Origin: Bin87 sp965207585
GTDB lineage: Bacteria; Chloroflexota; Dehalococcoidia; Lucifugimonadales; UBA3495
Length of the DNA stretch: 64,000 nucleotides
Direction of reading: 5' to 3'
Assembly: GCA_965207585.1 (NCBI GenBank)
Contig: CBDBMT010000003.1
Location: 806,001 to 870,000 of the forward strand
Positions 24,980 through 34,202 of the stretch are shown one piece after another (position 1 is the stretch's first letter; each line of letters begins with the position of its first letter). The translations under genes were made by a program, and so were the position numbers. The notes under the pieces are model-generated. The model was not told the DNA's origin. It saw only the letters and a program-made list of their open reading frames with translations, and made no database searches.

Positions 24980-25897
24980 ATGGTCAAGTACTCTTTCCGG
25001 TTGCCCAACGCGGACTACCTGGGTTTTGAGGCGTCGGCGCAGGGCATCCTGGACACGGCGGTCAAGGCGGAGGAACTGGGTTTCGACGCGGTGTTCGTGA
25101 ACGACCACGTGATCGTGGACGACGGCGCGCGGAGCGAGCCGTGGCGGCAGGTGTACGACCCGCTGATGTCGCTGGCCTACGTGGCGTCGCGCACGTCGAA
25201 AATCGGGCTGGGGACATCGGTGCTGATCATGCCCTACCGCAACCCGGTGGTCACGGCCAAGATGGTTGCCACGCTGGACCAGATGTCCAATGGGCGGGCC
25301 ATTGTGGGCATCGGGTCGGGCTGGAACGAGACCGAGTACGCCGCGCTGGACGTGCCACACCGGGAACGGGGCGCGCGCACCAACGAGTACCTGCGGCTGT
25401 GGAAAGCCTGCTGGGAACCCGACCCCGTGTCGTTCAGCGGGCGGTTCTTCTCCTTCGACGGGCTGTACACCAGCCCCAAGCCGGTGCAGCAGCCGCACCC
25501 GCCCATCTGGGTCGGCGGCTCCAGCCACGCGTCGCTGCGACGGGCGGCCCGGTTCGCGGAGGTGTGGCAGCCGACGCCCACGCCGCTGCCCACCCTGGTG
25601 AGCAACTGGCAGTACCTGAATGACGTGTCCGCCGAGATCGGCAGGGAGGAGCCGCCCCGGGTGCGCATGAGCTTCCGGGTGAACATCAGCAGCATCTCGG
25701 GTCATTCCGTCTCGGACAGCGACCGGCCGACGGGCTACGGAACCACCGAGCAGATCGTGTCGGACCTCAACCGCTACCGCCAGGAGTCCGGCCTGGACGA
25801 GTTCCAGATCAACTGCCACGACTGCGGCAACCTGCAACAGCTGCTGGACACCATGGACGCGCTGGTGCAGGACGTCTTTCCGAAGGTGGATGGTTGA
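24980..25897 (+). CDS. LLM class flavin (probably F420)-dependent oxidoreductase
   Basis: 305 residues with a luciferase-like TIM barrel: AVKAEELGFDAVFVNDHVI, SLAYVASRTSKIGLGTSVLIMPYRNPVVTAKMVATLDQMSNGR, VGIGSGWNETEYAALDV, and PIWVGGSSHASLRRAARFAEVW. These fit the F420-type LLM oxidoreductases common in Chloroflexota and Actinobacteria. The start at ATG 24980 follows AAGAAGG; the frame runs 26 codons further upstream without support. Two bases after the stop begins a 109-bp palindromic repeat. Substrate unknown; context suggests degradation of organic compounds. Confidence 0.85.
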   Translation: MVKYSFRLPNADYLGFEASAQGILDTAVKAEELGFDAVFVNDHVIVDDGARSEPWRQVYDPLMSLAYVASRTSKIGLGTSVLIMPYRNPVVTAKMVATLDQMSNGRAIVGIGSGWNETEYAALDVPHRERGARTNEYLRLWKACWEPDPVSFSGRFFSFDGLYTSPKPVQQPHPPIWVGGSSHASLRRAARFAEVWQPTPTPLPTLVSNWQYLNDVSAEIGREEPPRVRMSFRVNISSISGHSVSDSDRPTGYGTTEQIVSDLNRYRQESGLDEFQINCHDCGNLQQLLDTMDALVQDVFPKVDG

Positions 25898-25899
25898 TT

Positions 25900-26008
25900 G
25901 TCAGAATCAGGATTTGCCGGATTTTAGGATTTTCAGGATTGGGTGTTCTCATCCGCGCAACGGCTTCAATCCTGCCAATCCCCTAATCCCGAAAATCTTG
26001 ATTCTGAC
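25900..26008. repeat. Long palindromic intergenic repeat (GTCAGAATCAGGATT type)
   Basis: Starts GTCAGAATCAGGATTTGCC and ends AAAATCTTGATTCTGAC; inside, AGGATTTTCAGGATT and AATCCTGCCAATCC are further inverted units. Only two bases separate it from the upstream stop codon. Related copies are at 62142-62251, 63904-64000 and 1-24. A hairpin of this length could terminate transcription or stabilise mRNA. Confidence 0.9.
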
Positions 26009-26026
26009 ATTCCCCTGCGGAAAAGT

Positions 26027-27211
26027 GTGGATCAAGTGCAAGTCTTTCCAACGGAACGTAGCGAAAAGCATCGCGCCCTCATGGACGCGGTGGAGAGCGT
26101 GCGGCCCACGCTGGAGGCGGGAGCGGAGGAGTCGGAGCGGATCGGCACGCTGGCGCCGGCATCGGTGGACGCGCTGTACGAGTCGGGCTTGTTGCGGCTC
26201 AAGATGCCCCACGTGCTGGGCGGCGCCGAGGCCGACGTGGTGACGCAACTGGACGTGCTGGAAGCAGTGAGCCGCATCGATCCGGCGTCGGGCTGGTGCC
26301 TGATGATCGGCGCGGCCAGCCTGGGCAGCCTTGCCGCCTTCCTGCCCGACGACTCCATCGAGGAGATTTTCGTGGGCGGGCGGCCGCCCAAGACGGCGGG
26401 CGCGGCTGCGCCGTCCGCCACCGCAACGCCGGTGGATGGCGGCTACAGGGTCACCGGCCACTGGAAATTCGGCAGCGGGATCATGCACGCGGACTGGGTG
26501 TCCGCCGGCGCCCGCGTGGTCGGCGGGTTCGAAGGCTATCCCCGACAGGTACGGATGGCCATGCCCCGGCACAAGGTCAAGGTGCATGACAACTGGCACG
26601 TGATGGGCCTGCGCGGCACGGGAAGCTGCGACTTCTCGGTGGACGACCTGTTCGTGCCCGACGGGTTCGCGTGGGACGCGACGCTGACGGAGCCGCTGCG
26701 GGGCGGCGCGCTGTACCGACTGGGCCGGCCGGCCTTCGTGACCAACGAACACTCAGCCTTCGCGCTGGGGGTGGCGCGGCGCGCGCTGGACGCGGTGACC
26801 GAGACGGCCGCCTCCAAGACGCGGGGCTACAACTCGGTGAACCTGCTGGCGAACCGGGCGACCTTCCAGCGGGCGCTGGGCGAATGTGACTTGCGGCTGC
26901 GGGCGGCGCGTTCCCTCAACGTGGAGATACTGGAAGAGGCCTGGCGATCAGTCTGCGCCGGCCAGACTCCGCCGCCTCCGTTGCAGGCCGAGATGCGCAG
27001 CTGCGCCACCTACACGACGGACGTGGCCGCGGACGTTACCGCGCTGGCTTTCCGCTACGGCGGGGGCGAGGCGCTGTTCACGCCCAACATCCTGCAGCAG
27101 TGCCTGCGGGACATCAACGCGGCGGCGCAGCACCAGATGGTGAGCGACACGGCCTACGAGAACCACGGACAGTTCCTGCTGGGGCTGCCCGACGCGAGGG
27201 TGATGGAATAG
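26027..27211 (+). CDS. Acyl-CoA dehydrogenase-like flavoprotein (monooxygenase/hydroxylase type)
   Basis: 394 residues with the acyl-CoA dehydrogenase fold: a helical N terminus (LYESGLLRLKMPHVLGGAEAD), VLEAVSRIDPASGWCLMIG, the beta-domain GGYRVTGHWKFGSGIMHADW and GLRGTGSCDFSVDDLFVPDG, and a C-terminal helical bundle ending with the ALFTPNILQQCLRDINAAAQHQMVS flavin-contact region. No catalytic Glu of classical dehydrogenases is evident, which points to the flavin monooxygenase subgroup (HpaB/DszC-like). The frame opens within the palindromic repeat, so I place the start at GTG 26027 just after it; the ribosome site is weak and the exact start is uncertain. Confidence 0.8.
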   Translation: MDQVQVFPTERSEKHRALMDAVESVRPTLEAGAEESERIGTLAPASVDALYESGLLRLKMPHVLGGAEADVVTQLDVLEAVSRIDPASGWCLMIGAASLGSLAAFLPDDSIEEIFVGGRPPKTAGAAAPSATATPVDGGYRVTGHWKFGSGIMHADWVSAGARVVGGFEGYPRQVRMAMPRHKVKVHDNWHVMGLRGTGSCDFSVDDLFVPDGFAWDATLTEPLRGGALYRLGRPAFVTNEHSAFALGVARRALDAVTETAASKTRGYNSVNLLANRATFQRALGECDLRLRAARSLNVEILEEAWRSVCAGQTPPPPLQAEMRSCATYTTDVAADVTALAFRYGGGEALFTPNILQQCLRDINAAAQHQMVSDTAYENHGQFLLGLPDARVME

Positions 27212-27224
27212 CGGAGGCGCTAAC

Positions 27225-28256
27225 ATGGCTACCTATCTGTACGTATCGCTGCAAGGGGACGACGTCATCGCCCGGTACGACCTGGATCCGGCCACGGGCG
27301 GGCTGTCCGGTCGGGTCGAGTTTCCGCTGGCGGGGATGCCGGCGCCCATGGCAACCGATCCTGAGAAACGCTTGCTCTTCGTGGGCCGGCGCCAGCCGGG
27401 AGAGTTCGGCCTGACGTCGTACCGCATCGACGGCGGCAGCGGGGACCTGGAACGCATCAACGACATCGACCTGGACGGCAACCCGGTGCACATCTTCGTC
27501 GACCGCACCGGCAACTACCTGCTGTCGGCCTACTACTACCAGGCGCGGGTGGGCGTGCACGGCTTCGGCGCCGACGGGAGTCTGGACCCGTCGCCCATCG
27601 AGTGGCGGGAGACGGGCATCGGCGCCCACTACATCCAGACCGACGCCTCCAACCGGTACGCCTTCGTGCCGCACATCGCCGAGGGGTCGCAGACCGGCCC
27701 CAACGCCATCTTCCAGTTCCGGTTCGACGAGGCCACGGGCCGGCTGACCCCCAACGATCCCGACCGGGCAAACCCCACGTCGCCCGAGGGTCCGCGTCAC
27801 ATCTGCTTCAATCCCAACCTGGACGTGGTGTACTCCTCCAACGAGCAGGGGTGCAGCGTCACCGCCTACCGTTTCGACACCGACGCCGGCACGCTGTCGC
27901 CGTTCCAGACGGTGCCAACGCTTCCGGAGGGTTTCACTGAGCGCAACACCTGCTCCCAGATCCAGATCACGCCGTCGGGCCGGTTCCTGTACGCGCCCAA
28001 CCGGGGGCACAACAGCGTGGCCGGCTTTGCGGTGAACCAGGGCGACGGCAGCCTGACCGCCATCGGGCGGGTGGCCACGGAGGCGGTGCCGCGAGCCTTC
28101 AGCCTGGACACCACGGGCAACTACCTGTACGCCTCGGGCCTGGAGACGGGACGGCTGGCGTCCTACCGGGTGAACCAGGACAGCGGGGAGCTGGAGCCGC
28201 TGGAGGTATACGACATCGGACGGGAGCCGATGTGGGTCACGATCATCGACCTGTGA
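27225..28256 (+). CDS. Lactonase family (PgL/YbhE-like) beta-propeller protein
   Basis: 343 residues forming a seven-bladed propeller of the 6-phosphogluconolactonase/muconate cycloisomerase-like family (PF10282): YLYVSLQGDDVIARYDLDPATGGLS, GNPVHIFVDRTGNYLLSAYYYQ, EGPRHICFNPNLDVVYSSNEQGCSVTAYRFD, and GRFLYAPNRGHNSVAGF. These blades carry the usual active-site His and Asn positions. It begins 13 bp after the flavoprotein gene with GGAGG upstream, so both are one operon. The likely role is hydrolysis of a lactone produced upstream in the pathway; the exact lactone is unknown. Confidence 0.88.
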   Translation: MATYLYVSLQGDDVIARYDLDPATGGLSGRVEFPLAGMPAPMATDPEKRLLFVGRRQPGEFGLTSYRIDGGSGDLERINDIDLDGNPVHIFVDRTGNYLLSAYYYQARVGVHGFGADGSLDPSPIEWRETGIGAHYIQTDASNRYAFVPHIAEGSQTGPNAIFQFRFDEATGRLTPNDPDRANPTSPEGPRHICFNPNLDVVYSSNEQGCSVTAYRFDTDAGTLSPFQTVPTLPEGFTERNTCSQIQITPSGRFLYAPNRGHNSVAGFAVNQGDGSLTAIGRVATEAVPRAFSLDTTGNYLYASGLETGRLASYRVNQDSGELEPLEVYDIGREPMWVTIIDL

Positions 28257-28345
28257 TCGCCACGCGCGTGGCCGGATAACGCGGCTGGGTGGTAGTATGG
28301 AAGGGCGGTCGACGCGGCCGCCGCTGGCCCATAGGGGCTCGGCGT

Positions 28346-28420
28346 GGGGGCTTAGCTCAGTGGGAGAGCACCTGCTTTGCAAGCAGGGGGTCACGGGTTC
28401 GAATCCCGTAGCCTCCACCA
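28346..28420 (+). tRNA. tRNA-Ala (anticodon UGC)
   Basis: A complete cloverleaf: acceptor GGGGGCT pairs with AGCCTCC, the D-arm is AGCTCAGTGGGAGAGC-like, the anticodon stem CCTGC/GCAGG encloses TTTGCAA with TGC at 28378-28380, and the T-arm CGGGTTCGAATCCCG is canonical. The discriminator A and an encoded CCA (28418-28420) end it. The base after CCA starts recombinase-derived sequence, so the tRNA 3' end is the left boundary of the accessory island. Confidence 0.97.
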
Positions 28421-28485
28421 AACTGGATAAAATCAAGAACCTTCACGTTGAGGTTCGAGTTGGTACTGTAGGCAGAGTGACCTCC
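28421..28485 (-). pseudogene. 3' tail of a degraded serine recombinase gene abutting the tRNA
   Basis: Read leftward, 28441-28421 gives the sequence for VLDFIQF and runs straight into the tRNA. The intact recombinase at 56647 ends with VLDFVQSGPP. The 20 bases 28422-28441 are the inverse complement of 58191-58210 with one mismatch. Further upstream a shifted frame gives EVTLPTVP-like residues reminiscent of the recombinase's VLTYTIPM. No more of the gene remains. Confidence 0.6.
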
Positions 28486-28730
28486 GCGGATTTCGTGCTG
28501 AATCAGAATCGCACGACCTAGAGCCTGTGGACAAATTACTGCCGATGCCCACCTAACGATGGTCCACCAAGAAAATCAACGAAGGAGTTGCCGAAGCTGG
28601 GCGAGAGGACCAAATCGGGAGGCGCAGCCCCACTCAGCAACCACTACCCCCAGCAACGGCCTTGCCGGGGGCGATGATGCACACCAGACCGAAAATCCCC
28701 GCGTTCCCGCGAGCGCCAAGGACAAACTCC

Positions 28731-29573
28731 CTACAGACCCTCCAAATATTTCATCTTCCTCATCGTGCGAGGACGTCCTTCGTAGTGCCAGGTGGTCAGC
28801 TCAAACTCGCCGCAAAACGTCGCCATCAACTTGTCGTACCTGGTGGAGAAGGCCCGGAAGTTCTTGTCGTCAGCATAGACGTTCTCGACGATGCCCCGGA
28901 CTTTGTAAATCGACACGTTGGGGTCCCGCGGATCCAATGGTCCCTCGGCACCCCTCTTGTTGGTTTCGGGCTTCGACACGAATTTGATGTCGTGATCTGC
29001 CAGGAACTTTCGTACGGCGTGCGTCCGGTACAGCCCGTCCGCCACCACGTAACGAACCCGGTCAAGGGGAACGCCCTCCAGCAACATGGGCAAATACCAT
29101 GGCTCGAAGGCGGTGCCGGGAACGACGACGTAATTGACCAGTCGCCCCGGCGGTCCACAAGGGTAATTACTTTCGTGGTCAAGCCTCCTTTGGTCTTGGT
29201 AATGCCCTGCTTCTGGCGCGACAAACCCGGCGTGAGCCCATTGCGACGAGCACCCGCCGCGCTGCGATGAGCCTTGACGAAGGTCCCGTCAGTCACCAGA
29301 ACGCCATAGTCGATTTCCTTTTTCAGCGTCAGCAACAGCATCAGGTACGCCTGCCGCTCCGACCACCGCCGGTGAGCGCGCCATACGGAATTCCAGTTGA
29401 GTCCATACTCGGACGGCACCTTGCGCCACTGGTACCCACCTTCGTACCGGTCCATGATGGCTTCCAGCTTGGCTTTGGGCTTCCCGACAGGGCGCCCCCC
29501 GTCGGACAAAGATCCTGGCAATACGCTTCCACCTCTTCTCCGGCATCCGGTACCGGCCTACCGCGTCCTCCAT
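28731..29573 (-). pseudogene. IS5-family transposase, frameshifted
   Basis: Three reading frames together make one IS5-type transposase: MPEKRWKRIARIF from ATG 29573, then GGRPVGKPKAKLEAIMDRYEGG...YGVLVTDGTFVKAHR (first catalytic Asp), then YVVADGLYRTHAVRKFL with the second Asp and KFVSKPETNKRG. Shifts occur near 29515 and near 29148, beside a GGGG run. IS5 relatives can use one programmed frameshift near the front, but two shifts suggest decay. Terminal inverted repeats were not identified by eye. Confidence 0.75.
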
Positions 29574-30235
29574 CAGCCACCTCCCTGAGGGGAGGCGGCA
29601 ATGCGCTCCACGGGCCGCGATTGCGCCAACGAAAGATTTGCTCCGCTGACAGCGCGGACAAATTGCCAACGACCCGGCAGGCCGGTATGATTGCCAAAGA
29701 CTGGCTCGGGTGAGACTTGGGGCGGTTCAGGGGCCGCGGACGAGGCTCCAATCTCTCGCGGCTCCGGTTCACTTTTCCATCGGGGCTTCCCAGAGCCCGA
29801 CGCTCGTCTTCGCATTGCTGCGCCTCCTGTACGGGTGCGACCAGCGCCACCTGACAGGAGAAAAGCCGGGGCCCACGGCAACAGCCGCCGACCCCGACCT
29901 GAACGCAGGATGTATGATGTAGGAGCATCGCTTCTCGTGCTTCCGGCAGGACAAAACTTCCCGCAGGCGTCAGAAAACGCCCCGGGATCGGTCCGGTTCG
30001 GGCTTTACGAGTTTGTTGCGTTCGGCTATCCTCTCTCCCAAGCATAAGCCGCCTCTCAGGTGGTGCGTACCTACAGGTCGTCGGGGAGTTTCCGTCAAAA
30101 ATCAACCCAACGACCCGCCCTTTTCAGCCGCCCGATACGGCTGAGCGCGACCGCTGCTCCACCACGAGATTGACGACCTCGGCGGATCGAGAGCTCTACG
30201 TCAGCTGAGGCTGGAACAGTCCAGAGCGAAACACC
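29574..30235. other. No recognisable gene
   Basis: Overlapping short frames exist on both strands but none shows a family motif, a ribosome site or consistent codon use. Probably flank or debris of the IS5 insertion. Confidence 0.5.
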
Positions 30236-30319
30236 ATGGAGTTACCCAAGGTGTGCCCGAAGTGCAAGAACCCGTATTGGAACGTGCCAAAGCGCGACCG
30301 GACCAAAACCGCCGCTTAG
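30236..30319 (+). CDS. Tiny zinc-knuckle peptide, possibly the end of a broken gene
   Basis: 27 residues, MELPKVCPKCKNPYWNVP followed by a basic tail. The CPKCxNPYW knuckle is the usual C-terminal end of various small DNA- or RNA-associated bacterial proteins. In the adjacent frame upstream, LRQLRLEQSRAK reads like the helical part of such a protein, so this may be the last third of a frameshifted gene. No clear ribosome site. Confidence 0.3.
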   Translation: MELPKVCPKCKNPYWNVPKRDRTKTAA

Positions 30320-30760
30320 ACAGTCCCGCCAAGGTGCTCAACATGAAATGCTCAGCCACCACAGCGGCACCAGAAACGTACGTCTACGACCTCCACATCG
30401 TGGTAGCACGCTCTACGACCCCAACGACACCCGGCTTCGGTTGCTTCGACCAAGAAGTCATCCTGCGGTGTCAGACCACGGGGCGACGACGCAAGCAGCG
30501 TCGCCATTCTGCCGTCCTCACACGGGTGCAGTGGCATTCCAAGTCCATCGTCAGGACGGTCGCAGACGACCCGAGAAGTGCATTCTGGACGAGCGCCGCG
30601 CCGCATCGTAACCGAGCCTCTTCGCTATCCGACCACAAAAGGATGATGGCTAGCTATTGCAACGCCGCCCTGCACCGACGCCGCAGATTGCAACCACAGC
30701 CGCCACCGCCAACCCACCGCATCTCATCATCATCTCATCGCGCGAGGTAAAACCCGGTCC
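30320..30760. other. No recognisable gene
   Basis: A long frame crosses this stretch but its product is low-complexity, Arg/His/Pro-rich, without motifs, and lacks a ribosome site. I see no RNA gene or repeat here. Confidence 0.5.
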
Positions 30761-31459
30761 ATGGGCAACGAGATCCGAGCAGCACTCGAAGCTATCGCCA
30801 ACAGCTGGATACCAAAGGTCGTACTCGGGCTGTTCGCCATGTGCCTTGCAGGCACAGCAACCGTTGCAATCATTCAAAACGCCTACTCGTGGTCCGGGAA
30901 CACACCACCAGCCGGCATAGCAGCTATTGACGCAGGCAGATTGGGCATGGTTACAGGAACAGCAGGCACTGCTACAGCATTCCTCGTCACCCTGTACGTC
31001 GCGGAGCGAAATTATCGCAGAGGCCGGGAACACATTCCTCACCTGACCATGCGTTTGTACGTGGTTCGCGTCGCGGCGAGCGGACAATACGATGCCGTTA
31101 TCATCACGCTTGAAGCTGAGAACACCGGCTCAGGGCTTTGCCAAGTGGACGAAATCCAATGGGCAGTCCACGCACTCTCAAACTACGACGACGCAACGGC
31201 CGAACTGATGCAGCAGGAATTCACTGAACGGGACGACAGACACCAAGAAACTGAGTTTCCATGGCATGAAATAGCGACGGATGCAACCAGCCACATCATC
31301 AGTATCGAGCCCGGCGAAACTGAGCAGATGACGCACGATTTTCTCGTACCCCACGAGATTGATGCGATCATGGCGTCTGCATGGGTATCAAACGCCTCCC
31401 ACCCGAAGACAACCGACGGATGGTACCGGAGGACACCCCACGCCAAAACGGAGGTATGA
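30761..31459 (+). CDS. Hypothetical protein with two membrane helices
   Basis: 232 residues, not recognised. Two hydrophobic segments (about 18-38, IPKVVLGLFAMCLAGTATVAII, and 60-82, GMVTGTAGTATAFLVTLYVA) are followed by a soluble region of about 140 residues with alternating strands (HLTMRLYVVRV, DAVIITLEAENTGS), resembling a beta-sandwich. Its codon use is more AT-rich than the chromosomal genes. The next gene starts five bases after its stop, so an operon with the two following genes is likely. An accessory function in this island is probable but unknown. Confidence 0.65.
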   Translation: MGNEIRAALEAIANSWIPKVVLGLFAMCLAGTATVAIIQNAYSWSGNTPPAGIAAIDAGRLGMVTGTAGTATAFLVTLYVAERNYRRGREHIPHLTMRLYVVRVAASGQYDAVIITLEAENTGSGLCQVDEIQWAVHALSNYDDATAELMQQEFTERDDRHQETEFPWHEIATDATSHIISIEPGETEQMTHDFLVPHEIDAIMASAWVSNASHPKTTDGWYRRTPHAKTEV

Positions 31460-31463
31460 CACC

Positions 31464-32057
31464 ATGGCCAACAAGGACAAGGATAATCCGAGCGTCAAAG
31501 CTACCTTCATGGAAGGACGAGGTGGTGGACAGGGAAAACCAAGGACTCCATCTGGCGAACGTAAGCCGTGGCAAGCACCCGAAACCAGGAAAGGCCGGAG
31601 CCATAGACAGCCCAAGAACTCATGGAATCCACGTTATCTCGTGAAACTGGTGGGAGACTCCGATCCTCAACCAGAAGTACAACGTCTCAAAAACAGCCCT
31701 TTCCTCGAGGACATTTTCGACGACACGCCAATATTCTACAACCGTCCGTTGATTGGGCGACGCGGCCCATGTTGCAAACCAGACGTCGACCTGCTAGCCG
31801 GGTTCATAGTTCCCGGCACAACCCGTCAAATGAACGACGAACCAGATGGACCAGGCGTATACGCCATCGCGGAAATACTTCGATACGAAGAAGTAAGGTT
31901 CAGATCTCTCATAGGAACGCCATTTGGGTTAGACATCACAGCGGACCAAGACACCGCCGCGCCACCGTATCAAGCGGTGGTTAGCATAGACATAGTGGTT
32001 GACCCAAGAGGGTCAGGAAAAGTAATCAGGCTCACTGAAACGCGAACGCTTGACTAA
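31464..32057 (+). CDS. Hypothetical protein
   Basis: 197 residues, not recognised. The first 60 residues are basic and disordered (KDKDNPS, GGGQGKPRTPSGERKPW), followed by a folded domain with PRYLVKLVGDSDPQPEVQRL, CCKPDVDLLAGFIV and YQAVVSIDIVVDPRGSGK. ATG 31464 has GGAGGT eight bases upstream, located at the end of the preceding gene; the frame runs further upstream without support. Co-transcribed with the membrane protein before it. Confidence 0.6.
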   Translation: MANKDKDNPSVKATFMEGRGGGQGKPRTPSGERKPWQAPETRKGRSHRQPKNSWNPRYLVKLVGDSDPQPEVQRLKNSPFLEDIFDDTPIFYNRPLIGRRGPCCKPDVDLLAGFIVPGTTRQMNDEPDGPGVYAIAEILRYEEVRFRSLIGTPFGLDITADQDTAAPPYQAVVSIDIVVDPRGSGKVIRLTETRTLD

Positions 32058-32122
32058 CTCCTGACAACGCATGGAGCCAACCGCATCCTAACGGGAAGAG
32101 CGAATGTGAGGGAAGCCTAGCG

Positions 32123-32938
32123 ATGATCTACCCTCTGTGCCCCATATGCAATTCGGGAATGGTCGTCCGAATCGCCAAGCAAGGTTTTAACGCGGGTGGA
32201 GAATTTTGGGGATGCACCAAGTTCCCCAATTGCCGCGGAACCGCCTCTGTGCCTCGCCACGACTGGGACTGGTACCAGCTTGTTCCGATCCCAGTGCGGA
32301 TGATTGCGAATCGACAGCACTGGCTGAGTGAGGCAATGGAAAATGACCCATTTCTGAATCCATGGATCGAATACTACGAAACGACAGAGGGCATATTTGG
32401 CCCGTACGTAGATTACGACGAGCATATGTGGGCATTCGAAGAGGCGATGGAAACAGCCGAACGATACTACGACAGCATTGCAAACGCCGAATACGATCTC
32501 GAGAGGCCAACCTTACGAAGGATCCAGCAAATCCTTGACGGCGACACAATCAATCTCACCTCGGCAGAGCGGGCGATCACAGTGGTGGAAAGGTATATCG
32601 AGAGCGAATCATCCATCCAAATGTTCAGTGTCTGGCTCACAGAAAATTTCAACGGCAGCAGCCGAGCATTAGCTGGGCCTGAGGAAGGCGGTATAGACGG
32701 CGGTTTCATAACGCTGGATGACGGCAGCCAGCTCATGTTCCATCGGGCACCTGAGGGGATATTTCTAGCTGAATGGAGGATTAAAGGAAAAGGGCTATCC
32801 GCGTTGAGGCACTCGAATTTGCTATCCCAATTTCAAGGCGCGACAGCAAGGCTATCAATGAGGCAATTTGAGCAGATAGCCCGTTACTTCTCGCGTAACT
32901 TCGGCATAGCGGCACCAGCAAGTTACCCCTGGTCTTGA
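32123..32938 (+). CDS. Topoisomerase-type zinc-ribbon protein of unknown function
   Basis: 271 residues. The N terminus is a zinc ribbon of the type-I topoisomerase C-terminal kind: PLCPICNSGMVVR, then EFWGCTKFPNCRGT, giving four Cys ligands (CxxC...C5-6C). The remaining 220 residues are mostly helical and unassigned, ending with a WRIKGKGLSALRHSNLL segment. Such ribbons usually contact DNA and occur fused to nucleases (for example NERD or restriction-like domains) in defence islands. No catalytic motif could be seen here. It is third in the unknown operon beginning at 30761. Confidence 0.65.
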   Translation: MIYPLCPICNSGMVVRIAKQGFNAGGEFWGCTKFPNCRGTASVPRHDWDWYQLVPIPVRMIANRQHWLSEAMENDPFLNPWIEYYETTEGIFGPYVDYDEHMWAFEEAMETAERYYDSIANAEYDLERPTLRRIQQILDGDTINLTSAERAITVVERYIESESSIQMFSVWLTENFNGSSRALAGPEEGGIDGGFITLDDGSQLMFHRAPEGIFLAEWRIKGKGLSALRHSNLLSQFQGATARLSMRQFEQIARYFSRNFGIAAPASYPWS

Positions 32939-32951
32939 AGTCTAGCTCCAT

Positions 32952-33302
32952 ATGATACGCACACTGAAATTCGCGCTGCGCCACGACCCGGCCAGCAGCC
33001 GGGCCATCAGCTGCCATGCCACTCAACAGAACGCCGCCTACAACCACGCCGTCGATGTGCTGAACCGGGAACCGAACCTCCCCAAGCGCAGCGGCAAGAA
33101 TCACCCCGACGCAATGAACAAGCGCATCACGGCCTGGCGGCAGGTCAACCGGCACAGGACCGACGCTCCCTACCACATCCACCAAGAAGGCAGCGAGCAG
33201 GCATGGGAAGCCAACCAGCAGATGCAACAAAGCCGCGCCCAGCGGCTGCAACGTATCGAGCAGACTAAGCCCGAATCCACCGAGGGGCAACGGTTAGCGT
33301 AG
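32952..33302 (+). pseudogene. TnpB (IS200/IS605-type) N-terminal fragment
   Basis: 116 residues, MIRTLKFALRHDPASSRAIS, then NAAYNHAVDVLNREPNLPKRSGK, then a helix ending AQRLQRIEQ. This is the start of a TnpB/OrfB RNA-guided nuclease, in which this region binds the guide RNA. The RuvC catalytic domain and zinc finger are absent; the frame ends at 33302 and IS1380-type sequence follows. It is a truncated remnant, likely inactive. Confidence 0.6.
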
Positions 33303-34202
33303 AAAGATGGGGTTTGAGGGCACGGAGGACGGGGCTGTCTGGTGATTTTCCCGGATGGTGACGTTCGGTGTACCTGATTAGCGATTGGAGCGCCGTTGCC
33401 CAAGGGGTTGGAGGTGGATATTTGCCGCTTCGGACTGGTGGTGTGGCAAGGGGCGTCCCTCGCGTACCAATCCGGCGTGAGTCTGAGGAGCCGATGCCTG
33501 AGTCCGGCGGCGTTGGGCCGTCAAGCAGGAAGCGGCAGGGTGCGCAGTTTGACCAGGACCCTGTTCACCTGGTCCTGCCAGGGCCAGCCCTTAGGAAGGT
33601 GCAGGGTGATCCGGCGGGCCTTGCGGGTGACCCGCCCAGCCAGGGAGAAGAAGCACTGGCGGAGGGTCTTGGTGGTGACCGCCTGCTGCCCCAGAGCGAT
33701 CCGCGCCGTCCAGCGGGCCAGGTTGTGGGCCATGACCCCGTATCGAGTACGGGGCAGGCTCTGGACGGCCAGCCAGGCTCCGTTGGCTGGGAAGCGGCCC
33801 GAGGGGAGATGATTGAGGCCCACGCCGTACTTCAGGTCTCGGATGGCGTTCTCCACCTCGGCGTGGCGGCGATGGTCAGCCTCCAGTTCCAGGGTGTCGC
33901 CTGCTCTATCGGTGATGAAGCCGTGGTAGCTGTAGGTGTTGAAGAGGGCCAGTTGAGAGCCGGGCGTGGGTTTCACCCGGCGGACGATGAGGCGCACCGG
34001 GGCGGCGTCGGGTTCACTTTGGAAAGGGGTGTAGGTGGTCTCGGCCACGTCTGCGACCCCCTCCATCTCGTACGGGATGGGCGTCCAATCCTCTTCGGGT
34101 ATGGCCTCGATGAGGTCGCGCAGTCGGACGGTGGGAGAAGCGGACGCGCGACTTGCGGCAGGCGGCGACCACGGTGTGGTTGTAGAAGCCGCTGTCGGCC
34201 CG

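Noticed and set aside
28401..28420. Direct repeat of the tRNA 3' end as an attR site
   Set aside because: I scanned the rest of the window and found no second copy of the GGTTCGAATCCCGTAGCC segment; the right boundary is therefore unresolved.
27114..28436. Long minus-strand frame ending in the tRNA region
   Set aside because: It is antisense to the lactonase gene and its first codons are the reverse complement of tRNA-Ala.
30253..30750. 165-codon plus-strand frame
   Set aside because: Low-complexity Arg/His/Pro product, no ribosome site, no motif.
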